This document shows positions 12,744-23,979 of a stretch of DNA of 64,000 nt, in pieces; positions within the stretch are counted from its first letter, which is position 1, and each line of letters opens with the position of its first letter. Location: the NCBI GenBank assembly GCA_019426215.1, contig CM033394.1, positions 35,834,423 through 35,898,422 on the forward strand, read 5' to 3'. A program made the position numbers and the translations under genes. The stretch comes from Buddleja alternifolia (Eukaryota > Streptophyta > Magnoliopsida > Lamiales > Scrophulariaceae). The notes under the pieces were generated by a model. That model had not been told where the DNA came from and ran no database searches. It worked only from the letters and a program-made list of their open reading frames with translations.

Positions 12744-14654
12744 TGATAGGGTGTGAATTTACATGTTTTAGAGCCTCATATTTATTGGATTTATATTGGT
12801 TTATGCATGATTTATACCACATTTGCGTTTAATTTGTGTGCTTATCGAGTAAAGGTGGAATGTTTATGCATGATTTATACCACATTTGCGTTTAATTTGT
12901 GTGCTTATCGAGTAAAGGTGGAAAATCACTACAATAGAGGAATAACGCACACAAATACAGACTTTATGCATATTTCGAGTTCGAATGTGAGGATGTATCC
13001 TTCAACAAAGTTGTTTATCTATGTGTTAGCTTCACTTGGCAACTTGAATTATCCAAATCGGAGGTTTTTGGAGAGAGTTATGAAGGAAATACAATTGTTG
13101 CGCCGAACAGAGAAGTACATGTGCCAGGATACGCCCCAGCGCCCTCCTAGTCATGCCTAGGCGTGGATAGTCCAAATGTTACTCCTTTTCAGCCTAAATT
13201 CCAGCATTATATGATGGGTAAGAATCACTTTTGGCCATAATTCAGCACATGTGTTGAGGGGTTGTCATAAGTGTGTTTCTTGGTAGATTTACTTTATGGG
13301 CGCCAAATCAGAAACAACCTCCATGTTGAAACGTAATTTAGGTATACTTAGCGACCGAATTGGACAAAATGTCCTTCTGGAAAGTTTTAGATCTATGTTT
13401 TATCTGCACATGAGGACTTGAATCATCCAATTTGGAGATCTGTGGAGAATGTTATGAGGAAAATACTAAGACTGCGCTGGAAAGCAAGAAAATGGCAACA
13501 TGCATGTGTTTTGTTGAAGTTTTCACATGGTTATGCTTGGTGGAATTCTTAAGGGCCGAAAGTTCAGCATTTTTTAGCTGGTTGGAATCTTAAAAGCCAA
13601 ACTTTAAGCATCACCTTAGGTGGAATTCTCATTGGGGAACTTTAATGGGAATTCTTAATGCATACTTTAGTGGAATTTTGGCTATAAAAGGAGGGGGAAC
13701 CCATACTCTTCATAATTCACTATCAATTTCAAATTCTTGGAGAAGAGGGGGAGGAAGTGACCGATCCATAGAGAAGAAAAGAGGGGAGAGAGAAGGATTC
13801 TTGATTCATCATCATCATTGGAGAAGGAAGATTCAATTGAAGTTCCATCATTATTCACTTTTGAGGGAGTTTTTATAGCTTTTCATTTCGATTATGTCTA
13901 TGAACATGTGTATTAATTCATTTATGTTTTTCATATTATCCATTATGAACTAAATTCATAAGACTAGGGCCATGTAAGGCCAAATTGTGATATATGCTTA
14001 TAATAGATGATTGTTGAGGTTGTTCTTATATTGTTATGTGATGTGAATTTGTGTTTTTGCCTATCTTGCGTATACTTGATCACTATATGTTAGAATCTTA
14101 TGCATAGGTTAATATTTCGGGAGAAAATTGACTTAGGGTGCAAGAAATTCACATCATGACCCGTAAATAATGAGGAATTGCCCCAGACATAGGTAAAGAT
14201 TCCCGGGTGAAGTTGTTCGATTCAAATTGAGTGAACTCTAGTACGTTAATGCATGTTTAGTGGTTAGATTTCTGGATAGGAATATTTGGGAAATCACGAT
14301 CTAAGCATAGGAGTTTATACGCGAGACATCGGTTATTCTCTACCCTCGGAGTTCTCACCATAACAATATAAGCGTAATCCTTCAACTAGAATCTTTATAA
14401 GTATAATTGATCAATTTGAACCTAGCATGTGCCTTAGTCTCCCTTTATACTTTGTGTAAAATCAATTGTGTAATCTTGTTCTTATTGTATTCATTTTACC
14501 TATAATTTACTTTAATTATATTTGTTCTTTTTTCGTTAAAATCATAAACTAAAATTCAAGTCTCCGTGGTTCGACAACCCGGACTTTTAGTCCACTTATT
14601 ACTACACACGACTAGTGCACTTGCTACAATAGCACGTTAGCTTTTAGCGTGTCA
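12744..14654 (+). repeat. 3' LTR of the gypsy element, with a 63-bp internal duplication
   Basis: It is 1,911 bp, TGATAGGG to GCGTGTCA. Compared with the 5' LTR it has a tandem duplication of about 63 bp near 12797-12922 (the block TTTATGCATGATTTATACCA... repeated back to back), which accounts exactly for the length difference. The TATAAAAG box recurs at about 13683. The duplication arose after insertion, or during the last reverse transcription on one LTR only. Confidence 0.95.
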
Positions 14655-15700
14655 TGCACTTTATTCGAAACTAGGTTCCTCGCTTGGTGTTGACCTGGGT
14701 TCCAACCCTGCTTTCTCCCCTGTTGCAGACCTTGTCTATTTGTTTCTTTACAGTCTCGAGCAAAGTGACCTGGTTTTCCAAAATTAAAGCAGACGTCACC
14801 CTTGGACTTCCCTTCTGGTGCCTTTTTCTTTTGGCTATAGGCAGGGTATTTGCGTTTCTTGCTAGTACTTGGTCCTTCCATGTTGTCCATCACCTGTATT
14901 GACAACTTCATCGTCTTCTTATCAGCACTTCTAGTATCTTCCTCGATCTTAAGTCGGACAATCAAGTCTTGAAGCCTCATCTCTTTTCGCTAATGCTTTA
15001 GGTAGTTCTTGAAATCTGAAAAAAATTCAGTTTTGGTCTCATAAGACTTCGTCCATTTCAGATTCAATCTCATTGGAATTTCAGTTGCACTTTGGTCCTA
15101 TAAGACAGAAAAATTTGAACTTTTGGTTTCAACCGTCAAAAAAGGGATGGAAAAAGGCGAGTGTCATACACAAGCCATTTTTTGTATTTTACTAAGATTA
15201 CGGCATGAGTCTGACACTTGCCTTTTCTCATCCATTTGTTTATAGCTGGCACCAAAGTGTAATAGAAATTCCAATGAGACTAAATCTGAAATGGGCGAAG
15301 CCCTACAGGATCATAAATGAAAATTTCTCTCTTGAAGTCCTTCCACGCATGGGGTATCTTCTCAATGACATACGCTACTTGGAAATATTTACGGAGCGTC
15401 ATGTCCTCGACATGAATCTCTTAGCGAATCATCAACATTGTATAGTATATCATCCAATCCATTGAGAATATAATTCATATAGTGAAAATCACAATGCGTC
15501 CAAGCAACCATTGCTCCTCTCATTTGAACATCGTAATCTTCATCAGATTGCTGAGGGCATCTTCACTTAAGAAGCTCGCCATGTTCAAAATGGTGAGCTA
15601 GAACAATATTCTCTCCTGCCACCTCTTAAAGTCAGCCGCACTGAATTTCCTAGGTTTTCTCCATGAGCTGGGACAAGGGAAGACGTTGATGCCGTCAGAA
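14655..15700 (-). pseudogene. Copia B gag remnant (interrupted by a MITE)
   Basis: Continuing Copia B upstream of the gypsy insertion, the minus strand encodes a copia gag: KFSAADFKRWQERILF near 15630, SFLSEDALSN near 15575, AYVIEKIPHAWKDFK near 15350, then KNYLKH and KEMRLQDLIVRLKIEED near 14970. A CCHC zinc knuckle C-FNFGKPGHFARDC sits near 14790. Several stops occur, and a 314-bp MITE splits it between two copies of CTTGAARTC. Its TSD-free junction with the protease half at 6813 shows that the two are one element. Confidence 0.88.
15017..15330. mobile_element. Mutator-type MITE inside Copia B gag
   Basis: This is a 314-bp element with long inverted ends. TTCGTCCATTTCAGATTCAA at 15047 pairs with the stretch at about 15265-15300 (AATCTGAAATGGGCGAAG). 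It is flanked by a 9-bp duplication of copia gag codons, CTTGAAATC (15008-15016) and CTTGAAGTC (15331-15339), with one mismatch. Its ends resemble those of the larger element at 16201 (GAAAAATTCA-TTTTGGTC-CATA). There is no coding capacity. The size of the duplication suggests Mutator. Confidence 0.8.
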
Positions 15701-16200
15701 TGACAGCAATAGCAAAAGCAGCTCTTTGTTCATAGACTGTTTTGGTTGCCAGTTTTCAACAAGTAAAATATTGTGTTAAGATTGTTATTTAAAAATTGAA
15801 TGCAAATTGTGAATCGAGGCAAGGGTCAACCCTTTGTCCTTAACACAATATTGTCCCGCCTAGATAGTTACAAGTGTTTAGCGATTGTGTCACAAGATAC
15901 AACAGTTCTTACCCTGAGATAGAGCTACTTAAAATCTTGGAGTCTATAGACAAACTTATTTCGAACTCTCGACAAGAATATCAACTTTGATATTCCCGGA
16001 ATAGGAAAGTTGCTCAAGAGAAACAAGAGAAGAAGATGTGATTTTGGTGTGGTGAAATGAGAATGAGAGGGGGGGTTTATATTGGTACCAAAACCAGGGG
16101 TTACAAAAAATAAAAGTTGAAATGTTTATGAGCTTATAACTCCAAAATTTATGGGCTCATGTAATCATTGAACGTTACACTCATGTAACTGTTAATTGTT
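15701..16200 (-). other. Probable 5' LTR/leader of Copia B (left of MITE)
   Basis: This is non-coding sequence upstream of the Copia B gag on the minus strand. It includes a local repeat around TTGTGTTAAG / CTTAACACAATATTG (15770-15850), typical of LTR fold-backs. I infer a 5' LTR here that continues right of the MITE at 17022, but I could not fix TG..CA ends because the 3' LTR is not in the window. Confidence 0.4.
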
Positions 16201-17021
16201 GGGAAAAAATTACTTTTGGTCCCATAGGACTACCCTCAAAACACTTTTAGTCCCGTAAGACTTTTTTTGACACTTTTAGTCCCATAAGATTGAAAAAGTG
16301 ACTTTTGGTCTCAGATCTCACTTTTGGTCCCATAGGAGTGGCGAGTGGATCTCACTCGCCATTAAAAAAATACAAATTCAAAAAGAAATTTAAAATATTA
16401 CTAAAATAATTAAAAAAAGAAAAGAAAAAGAAGATGAACAACAACTGTTCATCTTCTTCCCCCTCCCCCCACATACACACCTTCCAGCTCCCCATCTCAC
16501 TGCCGTCGTCGCCACCGACGGCGATGAAGGTGGAGAGGTGGCGGGGGGGGGGGGGGGGGGTGGTGATGGTGGGTCTTCTCTTCGCCCCCCCCCCCCCCCC
16601 CCCACACAAAAAAAAACATGACCCCCAACACTTATAAAAAACTTGCCGGTGATGGGGGGTGCCGGCAATGGAGTTGGCGGTGGTGATGGGGGCAGCTTGG
16701 CGGTGGGGCGGGGGGATGGTGTGGGGTGGTGTTGGGAAGAAGATGAACAGTCGAAACACTGTTCATCTTCTTCCTTTTTGTTTTTTCTTTTTTGTTTTTG
16801 TTTTTTCATTTATTTAATTAATATTTGAATTGTATTTTGATTTTCTTTTTTTTTCTGAAATCGTTTATTCCAAAATCATGCGCCTGGGCGTGTGTGTGTT
16901 ACACGTAGCACTCCTACGGGACGAAAAGTGAGATTTAGGACCAAAAGTGTCACTTTTTCAATCCTATGGGACTAAAAGTGTTTTGAGGGTAGTCCTATGG
17001 GACCAAAAGTGAATTTTTCTC
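16201..17021. mobile_element. Mutator-type MITE with 10-bp TSD and G/C homopolymer core
   Basis: This 821-bp element is bounded by a perfect 10-bp duplication GTTAATTGTT (16191-16200 and 17022-17031). Its terminal inverted repeats exceed 100 bp: CTTTTGGTCCCATAGGACTA, then CCCTCAAAACACTTTTAGTC, on the left are mirrored at about 16905-17015 on the right. Inside are a run of about 20 G near 16541, a run of about 20 C near 16586, and nested inverted copies of GATGAACA / TGTTCATCTTCTTCC. The reading frames in this core are low-complexity artefacts. There is no transposase, so it is non-autonomous. Confidence 0.92.
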
Positions 17022-17430
17022 GTTAATTGTTACACCAAAAATCGTGCGCAAAAAATATTAGATTACGACCAGGTACATGATTACAACGCGTATGATCATG
17101 GCCAGCGATCGTATGTGTTAGACTTTCCAACGCACCCCTGTTCCCACCTTTGGATCGAAGTCCCTATTCAAACAACACACTTTAACATTTAATTTTTCAT
17201 TCACCCAAAATCTGATTTGAGAAATACGAAATGCTAACTTTATCTATATTATCCAATAATATTTTGTATTTTTGATACTTTGAATTGTTCAAATTTGTAT
17301 ACAAAGGTGTGTTCAATACATTTTTTCTACACGCAATTTCCAACAGTTTTTTCCATTCTTAAAAAAATTCTTTACTTTTGTAAGAACTCAATATTTTATG
17401 ACTATTAAAAAAACTGGGATAAACTTGAAT

Positions 17431-17916
17431 AGGGCTGTAAACTAATCGAGTCGAGTTGAACAAGTTTATTATTCATGCTAGTTTGAATCATTATTGAGTT
17501 TCAAAATTTGTGTTTGAGTTTTATTTGATTGTTAATCGAGCCAAGCTTAAACCAGTTTTAATCGAGCCGAACATGAGTTAAGCTCGAGTAGCTTGATGAT
17601 TTTGCACTCAGTTTTTACTAATCGAGTCAAGCTTGAGTGGAGTTTCAAACTTATTGAACAAAAGTTGGTTCAAGATTGGTTTGATATATTAACGAATCGA
17701 GCTCAAACAAGCTTTTAGGGAATGATCTTGAATCGAGTATCGAATTGGTATGTTCATCTTTCAGCCCTAAATAGTATCGATTAAAGTTCATTTGAGCTTG
17801 TCTCGATCAACAATCAAGCCTAGTTCAAACATAAATTATAAAATTCGATAATAAGTCAAATAAGCTTGGTCATCAGTTTGTTCGGCTCGACTCGACTCGT
17901 TTATAGCCCTAGCTCT
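17431..17916. mobile_element. MITE, 'AGGGCTRTAAAC' ends, 10-bp imperfect TSD
   Basis: The left end AGGGCTGTAAACTAATCGAG and the right end CGACTCGTTTATAGCCCT are inverted copies over about 30 bp, with many GAGTCGAG/CTCGA repeats inside. The flanks AAACTTGAAT (17421-17430) and AAACGTGAAT (17917-17926) match at 9 of 10 positions, which fits a Mutator-like target duplication. An inner partial copy of the end occurs at about 17760. It is non-coding. Confidence 0.7.
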
Positions 17917-17926
17917 AAACGTGAAT

Positions 17927-18974
17927 GTAAGACTTTATTTGATTCTCTGGGCATTATACTTCAAAGGAGTAGGATTTTATTTTATTTTCACGGTAGGTTT
18001 AAGTTTCCTTGTATATTAATTCTTTCATTCTATGTGTAGGGGTTTGTACATTGTATTATATATCACTCCAATGACTTTCAAAACTAAGAAAGTAAAATCT
18101 AGTGTTGATGCGTAGACGTAGATAATTTTGCCAAATCACAACAAACTACCTTACGTGGGTTTAAAGACTATAATTATTTCTTATATATTTACATCAGTTG
18201 GCAAATACATTCATCATTATTCGCATTCGTAACACAGTTTACTTTCTTATTTTTTTTAATTAAGTCAATTCATTCCAACAGTTGACGATCCACCTTTTGT
18301 TTTGTTTTTGTTTTAAACTTATTCTTGAAATCCCCACCTTGAAAACATATAGAGAATTAGGACTTTTGTAGTGGAAAAAGGTGCATGAACGAGTCAAAGA
18401 TTATACTCGAAACTCGGGCATGTGACGAAATGTTTGAGAGAGTTTGGCGAGAAATGGAGCAAAACTTCTACCCAATTGCTAATTGGGCTTTTAACCAAAT
18501 TAACACTTTAGCTTATCAAAAAAAAAAAAAATTGACACTTTATCTTGGTAAAACTCATGTGAAATCACCATTCTTCCTTTCCTTCAACTACATTTTTTTA
18601 TTTTTGGGGGTTAGAAAGGGGAAATTCCTTTAACTGCAAACGAAAAAAATCTCCGGAAAACAAAATTTATTTCTTATATTATAAGGCAGTATACTGTGAT
18701 ATTGTTCAGTACTATTTATAAATTTTACATGGATCAACCATGTTAGTTGTTATACACAAAAATGAAATAAATGTAATTGAGAGAAATGGAAAGAAAATTT
18801 TATTTTCTGGCAATATTTCCAAATATATTTGTCTTTTTGAACAAAAAGATTTCCAAATATTTGTGTTTTAACATTAAATAGTTGTGGAAAATAGAAATGG
18901 TTACGTTAATCCAACCACTTGGGGAGTGTTTGAGAAAAACCTATGCTGGGACCAAGTCCAATGGTGCTATTGCT
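17927..18974. other. Intergenic, nothing recognised
   Basis: AT-rich sequence between two MITEs. A frame at 18385-18633 (82 codons) contains a poly-A-derived Lys run and no motif. I see no gene, LTR or inverted repeat here. Confidence 0.6.
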
Positions 18975-19352
18975 TATATTTATAGGGTTTTTTTATGAAT
19001 AACCCCATATGTTAGGTCGAAAACTCTGAAATTTCCTATGTTAAATCAATATGCAAAACCCCCTTCTGTTTATGTAAAGCACGCGTGAAACCCTTTTCCC
19101 ATTAAAAAATTGATCAAATGTAACCCCTAAAACACCATGTATCTTTGTCCTGTTTGTAGGTTGAAATTCACTACAAAGCAAAACTATAAGGCGTTTTAAA
19201 GGCAAAATTTTGATTAATTTTTTAACGAAAAAAGGGTTTCACGTGTGATATACGTATACAGAGGAGGGTTTTGCATATTGATTTAACAGGGGGAGATGTT
19301 TAGCGTTTTTGACCTAACAAATGGGGGTAATTTGTTAAAAACACTATTTCTC
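18975..19352. mobile_element. MITE with about 150-bp inverted repeats, in the OBE3 promoter
   Basis: The two halves are inverted copies. ATGTTAGGTCGAAAACTCTG, GTTAAATCAATATGCAAAAC and TGAAACCCTTTT on the left (18990-19110) are mirrored at 19215-19335. The ends read (A)GGGTTTTT and AAAACAC(T). No clean target duplication could be fixed. It lies about 500 bp upstream of the OBE3-like start codon, so it may form part of that promoter or be transcribed as a hairpin. Confidence 0.75.
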
Positions 19353-19639
19353 ACACGATAAAATGTATTATCTGCAGTCCACATACTTGTATGAGAAGGT
19401 TAGACACAAAACTCACACTCGAATTATTGAACTCGGTCCGGAATGGAATTTGTTTGGTATCGTGCTCATGAAAACAATAGGACTTTTGGACCACCGGAAG
19501 CGTTAATTTTGACTTTTTCCATGCCTATTTTGGACCTTCAGTCTTCCAGCGAGGCAATATTCCGCGTAGAAGACTTGAAAGTGTGAAAACACAAGAAAAT
19601 AAAGAATTCAGCCGTTGCAACTTGCCAAATATACGTACA

Positions 19640-19860
19640 GCCGGGGGGGAGAGAGAGAGAGTTTTAGAGAGAGAGAGAGAGAGAGAGTACAGACAAGCTG
19701 CACTGGAGTCAAAGCTCGAAAATTTCAATCAAACCCTAGATTCTCTCTAATATTCGCAAATTGCCCTTGTCTTTGAGCTCTCTCTCTCTGTAAGTTTTCA
19801 GCTCTGTTTATGATTTGCTTGTTTTTGTCTTTGGTTTTAAGTTGTTAAAGTGTTTGACAA
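19640..19860 (+). promoter_or_regulatory. GA/CT-rich 5' leader of the OBE3-like gene
   Basis: Two GA runs (about 19650-19687) and a CTCTCTCTCT run (about 19779-19789) precede the ATG at 19861. GA repeats in plant 5' leaders are known targets of BBR/BPC GAGA-binding factors. CTCT|GTAAGT at about 19787 resembles a 5' splice site and may mark a leader intron; the acceptor is not certain. No clear TATA box was identified. Confidence 0.45.
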
Positions 19861-22800
19861 ATGATGAGGGAGAGAGAGAATTGCGATGAGTTATCATCCG
19901 GTGAAAAAATTAGGGAGAGCCCAGATGAAAAAATGGAGTTTCAAGAAAAGGGTATTGATTTTCTTGGAGAAAAATCATCACCAGATAGAATTAAATTTAT
20001 TGGTGGTTTTGATGAAAAATCTGCTTTGAAAAGGCCTGGGATTTGTGGCTCTCAGGAGCTTACTCTTAGTTATCTTTGTGAAAATTCTAAGCTAGGGTTT
20101 CCTGAAAAGGAATTTTCTGGCCAAAACTTGTTGAATTCTTTGGATAGATTGAGTGGTAGGTATAAGGGGAAAGAAATATTGGTTTCTGAGGATTGTAATG
20201 AAGAGAATAATGATAATAATATGTGGGTTGAAAGAGATTTTCTTCAAATGAATGAGAATAGAGGAGTAACATCTAAGAGGGATTGTGAAAATGTGGAAAT
20301 TGAGGGAGAGAATAGGGAGAAGAAGCCAAAGGTTGAGTCTTTGAATCTTTCTTTGGCTTTACCTGATGTTTCGCTCTCGTTGGCTGGGTCGAACCGTGTC
20401 CAGAATGTGGATCTCCCGTCGCGGCTCAGGCCAAGTAGGAGTGTACAGTCAATGGGGCCATCTTACAATAATAATACACAGACGACGTATTCAAATGATT
20501 TTACTGCAGCCTCGCTTTCTTCGTATTCCCACGCCTTCTCGCATAATCCCAGTTGCTCGCTCACTCGTAATTCCACTGAAAACTATGAATACTCCATGGG
20601 AAGTCATCGAAGGGACTGTGATCAAATATGGAATTGTGGGGAGGGGACTAATGGGTCAGTCCATAGCCGCTTTAGGCCAATTGGAGATGGTACTGTTGGA
20701 TTGTCCAATCATGGGGGCGGTGGAGTTTTTGGAATAAGTGGTCGAAGTGGGATCAATAAGGATTCATGTAATAATAGTATTTATAGGACTACAAGCTCCG
20801 ACAATCATTCGTTTTTACCTTCTGAGTTGCCAGCAAGGCCAAGATTAGATGCGCAGTCGGGAGATTCAAAAAGGAGGAATTTGGATAATTTGAGGGATTC
20901 AGAAAATTTAGATGTGGTTAAGGCACGTAAGCTTTCTAGGCCCGAAAGGATACTTAGAGAAATTGTGTCGGAGTCTATTCCTGTCATGGCACAGATAATT
21001 CAGGAGATTACAGATGAAACAATTGAATCTACTAAGGAATACTTGAAAAACATCATTACTAACCCAGAAAGGAAAGAGGAATTTATGGGTCTTCAAAAGA
21101 GACTCGAGAGAAGATCCGATTTTACAAATGAGTCTCTCTCAAAGTGCCAAAAGAGCCAACTTGAAATTTTAGTTGCAATCAAAATGGGGCAAGGAAGCTT
21201 CTTGAATAGCAAAAACCGGCTTCCATCTGCAGAATTAGTGGAAATTTTCTTGCTTGAAAGGTGTCGAAACGTAAATTGCAAGAGACTACTACCCGTGGAA
21301 GACTGTGACTGCAAAATTTGCTCAACAAAAAAGGGATTTTGCAGTGAGTGCATGTGCCCTGTTTGTTTGAACTTCGATTGTGCAAACAACACTTGCAGTT
21401 GGGTTGGGTGTGATGTTTGTTCACATTGGTGTCATGCAGATTGTGGGCTTCAGAGAAATCTCATAAAGCCGGGTCCCACCTTGAAAGGGACAAGTGAGAT
21501 GCATTTTCACTGCCTCGGATGTGGTCATGCTTCTGAGATGTTTGGGTTCGTTAAGGATGTGTTCATGTCTTGTGCTAAGGATTGGAATTTAGAGACCCTT
21601 ACAAAAGAGCTTGATTGTGTTAGGAAAATATTTGGAGGAAGTGAAGATCGCAAAGGAAAGGAGTTGCATGTGAAGGCTGATGAGATGCGAACAAAGCTTC
21701 AGAACAAGATGATAACTCCTCCTGAAGTGTGCAATTTTATCTTTCAATTTTTCAACTGTGAGTTTTCGAACCATCCCTTTGTTCTTATCAAAGTAACTAG
21801 TTATGATTGTCGAAGTGATAATCTGAAGCGGATGTGTGTGCTAATAATGTGTTTTAGTTTACCTCTCTCTTGTTCTTCTGAATTGATGTGCTGCAATACT
21901 ATCTGGTAATATTTCTCTCATTAAGGCTGACTTGGTGGAATTGTCGTTCCTGTAGTCAAATACTGAAAATAAAACAAAAAAGCTGGGAAAGATAAAAGTT
22001 AATGCTGTAACTTGGTATTTAAAAATCTATAGTTCTTGGCCTGTTTGGTCACTAAATTAGGATCTGAAAGTCTGGTTCATATCCATAAAAAGGTAATGTT
22101 TTGTTCCCTTTGGTGTAACAACATGAGGTAAGTTTGATGTGAATATTGACTTTTACACACGAGAACCAAGAACTGGTTGATATACATCCCATTTGATATT
22201 CTTTTATTTTGTTTATTCATTTTTTTTGTAGCCACTTAATAAATGACTTCCATTCGGAGTAATAAGTTATTCAAGTTACTAATTTTCAGAAAAACGATTA
22301 CTTTTCCGAAACTTTTGGGCTTCAAAAATAATTTCAAGGTAGCCAAATGCAATTGTGTTTCCGGCACATGAAAACAAGAGTAGGGATCCAAATGAAAAGC
22401 TACATGAGCTCTAAATGTCATATTGTTTAACAATGTTATTAGAATCACAAATGTGTAGGATCATCTCTTGTTTTGCTTTCTTTGGTTTTTACTATGTCAT
22501 CAAGTTTTTCATTTATGACCAATAAAGCTTAGCTGTACTGGTGAAACCGAGGTCCCGATCAATGTGTGGGTCTTTATCTATTTTCTCTCTACTTTCTTAG
22601 TAGTTGTTAATTGATTGTAGTAGTCATTAGTGATTGTAAGTTGTCAAATATTGAATGATAATTGATATTCGTGATGTATCATTACATGTAATGGATTCAC
22701 TAAAAAAAAAATTATATTTCACATACAAGAAGTTATTAGTCTGAAGTTTTAAACAATTCCTTAACTTGGAACAATGCAGCAGCTGCCTTGAACATCTTTA

Positions 22801-23502
22801 GCTGTAATATAATTGTCTTGTAAGCAACATGTGAAAAAAAATTGTCTCAACAATTTGTTCAAATCTTTTTATGTTTCGCTTTAAAATCCGCCGACCAAAA
22901 AAATGATTTTTGTAATTTTTGCTTTCTGATGCATAGCTATAGATGGTTTCTTGGAGATGGGTTCTTCAAGCATGCCTTCAAAAGATTTGCCTACTCAACT
23001 TAGCTTCGGAAAAGATGCTTCTCTTGCACTATCCAATTCTTTCACTCCTAAACCATCTTTCTACAACACAAACTCTTCAAGCGGAGCCTTCGATTTTCAT
23101 CATAACGAAGCCAAATTTCCTATTTCGGGCGAAAAGATAATCGAGGATGAATGGTCAGTTAAGCCCACAAAAAAAGAAGCTTTTGACAGCCTGGAAAGCC
23201 TAGTAAGAATAAAAGATGCAGAAGCGAGGATGTTCCAGAGCCGTGCTGACGAGGCGAGGAGAGAGATAGAGAGTTTCAGACAGGTGGTTAGGATGAAAAC
23301 CGAGAAATTGGAAGAAGAGTATGCTGAGAAGTTTGCAAAATTGTGTTTGCAAGAGACGGAGGAAAGGCGAAGGAAAAAAATGGAGGAGCTTAAGATGTTG
23401 GAGAATTCGCACTGTGATTATTATAAAATGAAGATAAGAATGCAGTCTGAGATTTCAGGGTTGTTGAAGAGAATGGAAGCGACGAAGCAGCAGTTGGTGT
23501 AA
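19861..23502 (+). CDS. OBE3: OBERON3/TITANIA-like PHD-finger protein
   Basis: There are two coding exons, 19861-21757 and 22937-23502. The donor CT|GTGAGT and acceptor GCATAG|CT join in frame (T+CT), giving about 820 aa. An in-frame acceptor 6 bp downstream (CTATAG) is an alternative. The N-terminal half is Ser/Asn-rich with an LxLxL (EAR-like) stretch LNLSLALPDVSLSL near residue 160. Next come a conserved helix near 354-400 (RPERILREIV), a Cys/His-rich PHD finger near 468-535 (FCSECMCPVC, TCSWVGCDVC, HWCHADC), the OBE central domain to about 632 and a C-terminal coiled coil ending SGLLKRMEATKQQLV. OBERON proteins are nuclear and act redundantly in shoot and root meristem establishment. By length it fits OBE3 (TITANIA1) better than the longer OBE4. 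The frame is intact. The 1.18-kb intron holds nothing notable. Confidence 0.93.
21758..22936 (+). other. Intron 1 of the OBE3-like gene
   Basis: It begins GTGAGT and ends TGCATAG. It is AT-rich with short poly-A/T runs and no inserted element that I can see. Unspliced transcripts would add about 50 unrelated residues and stop at 21909. Confidence 0.85.
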
Positions 23503-23979
23503 TAACTATTGTTCTGATTAAGGTTAGGTGACTTTGAATCTTTGATGACAATGAATTGGTGATATTTATGACTCTGTTCGGCTTCGGTAACTTTTGTTGC
23601 ATGTTCTATGTTCTTTTTTCTTTTTTTTTTCCTTTTTTTTTACCGTGATGAAATTTAGGGTACTCTGGTTAATCGTGTTTGTTCGTTTTGTAATGCTTGC
23701 TGTTCATATTGTGCAATGAGAAAGCAGCGATGATTTTAGGCCTGTTTTTGTTTTTGCCGCATCGTATACCTTGTCATGCGTATCAGTTGATTTATGTCGA
23801 ATTTTTGGAAGTTTAAGAATTTTTAGCATCATAAACTAGTTGGTTTTTATGTTCACACTTTTTCATTTCAGCTGACTATTAAACTGATATGATCACTCTT
23901 TTTCAAGTTGGCTGCACACACATTTTGTCGAAAGTCGTTTACTTAAAAACATATTTCCACACAAGAAAAGGAAAAGTTT
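23503..23979. other. Convergent intergenic: OBE3 3' end and CYB561 copy-1 3' end
   Basis: It holds the 3' leader ends of two convergent genes, with a T-rich run at about 23608-23641. The right end (about 23900-23979) resembles the sequence downstream of CYB561 copy 2 (about 31060-31140), so the tandem duplication extends past the stop codons. Confidence 0.6.

Larger units (their letters stand above)
6814..14654 (+). mobile_element. Non-autonomous gag-protease Ty3/gypsy LTR retrotransposon (TR-GAG-like)
   Basis: This is a complete element of 7,841 bp. It has two long LTRs (6814-8661 and 12744-14654), a primer-binding site right after the 5' LTR, one gag-protease reading frame, a 1.6-kb non-coding 3' part and a polypurine tract. 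A perfect 5-bp target duplication, TGCAC, lies at 6809-6813 and 14655-14659. Removing the element and one TGCAC rejoins Copia B. No reverse transcriptase, RNase H or integrase motif occurs anywhere inside. The primer site and gag type suggest the Athila/Tat side of Ty3/gypsy. It must use enzymes from another element to move. Confidence 0.93.

Noticed and set aside
16352..16828. Several overlapping frames on both strands rich in Pro, Gly and Ser
   Set aside because: They come from G/C homopolymers and inverted repeats inside a MITE; no domain.
18385..18633. 82-codon frame between MITEs
   Set aside because: Contains a poly-A-derived Lys run, ends in low-complexity Phe/Leu, no family motif, no splice context.
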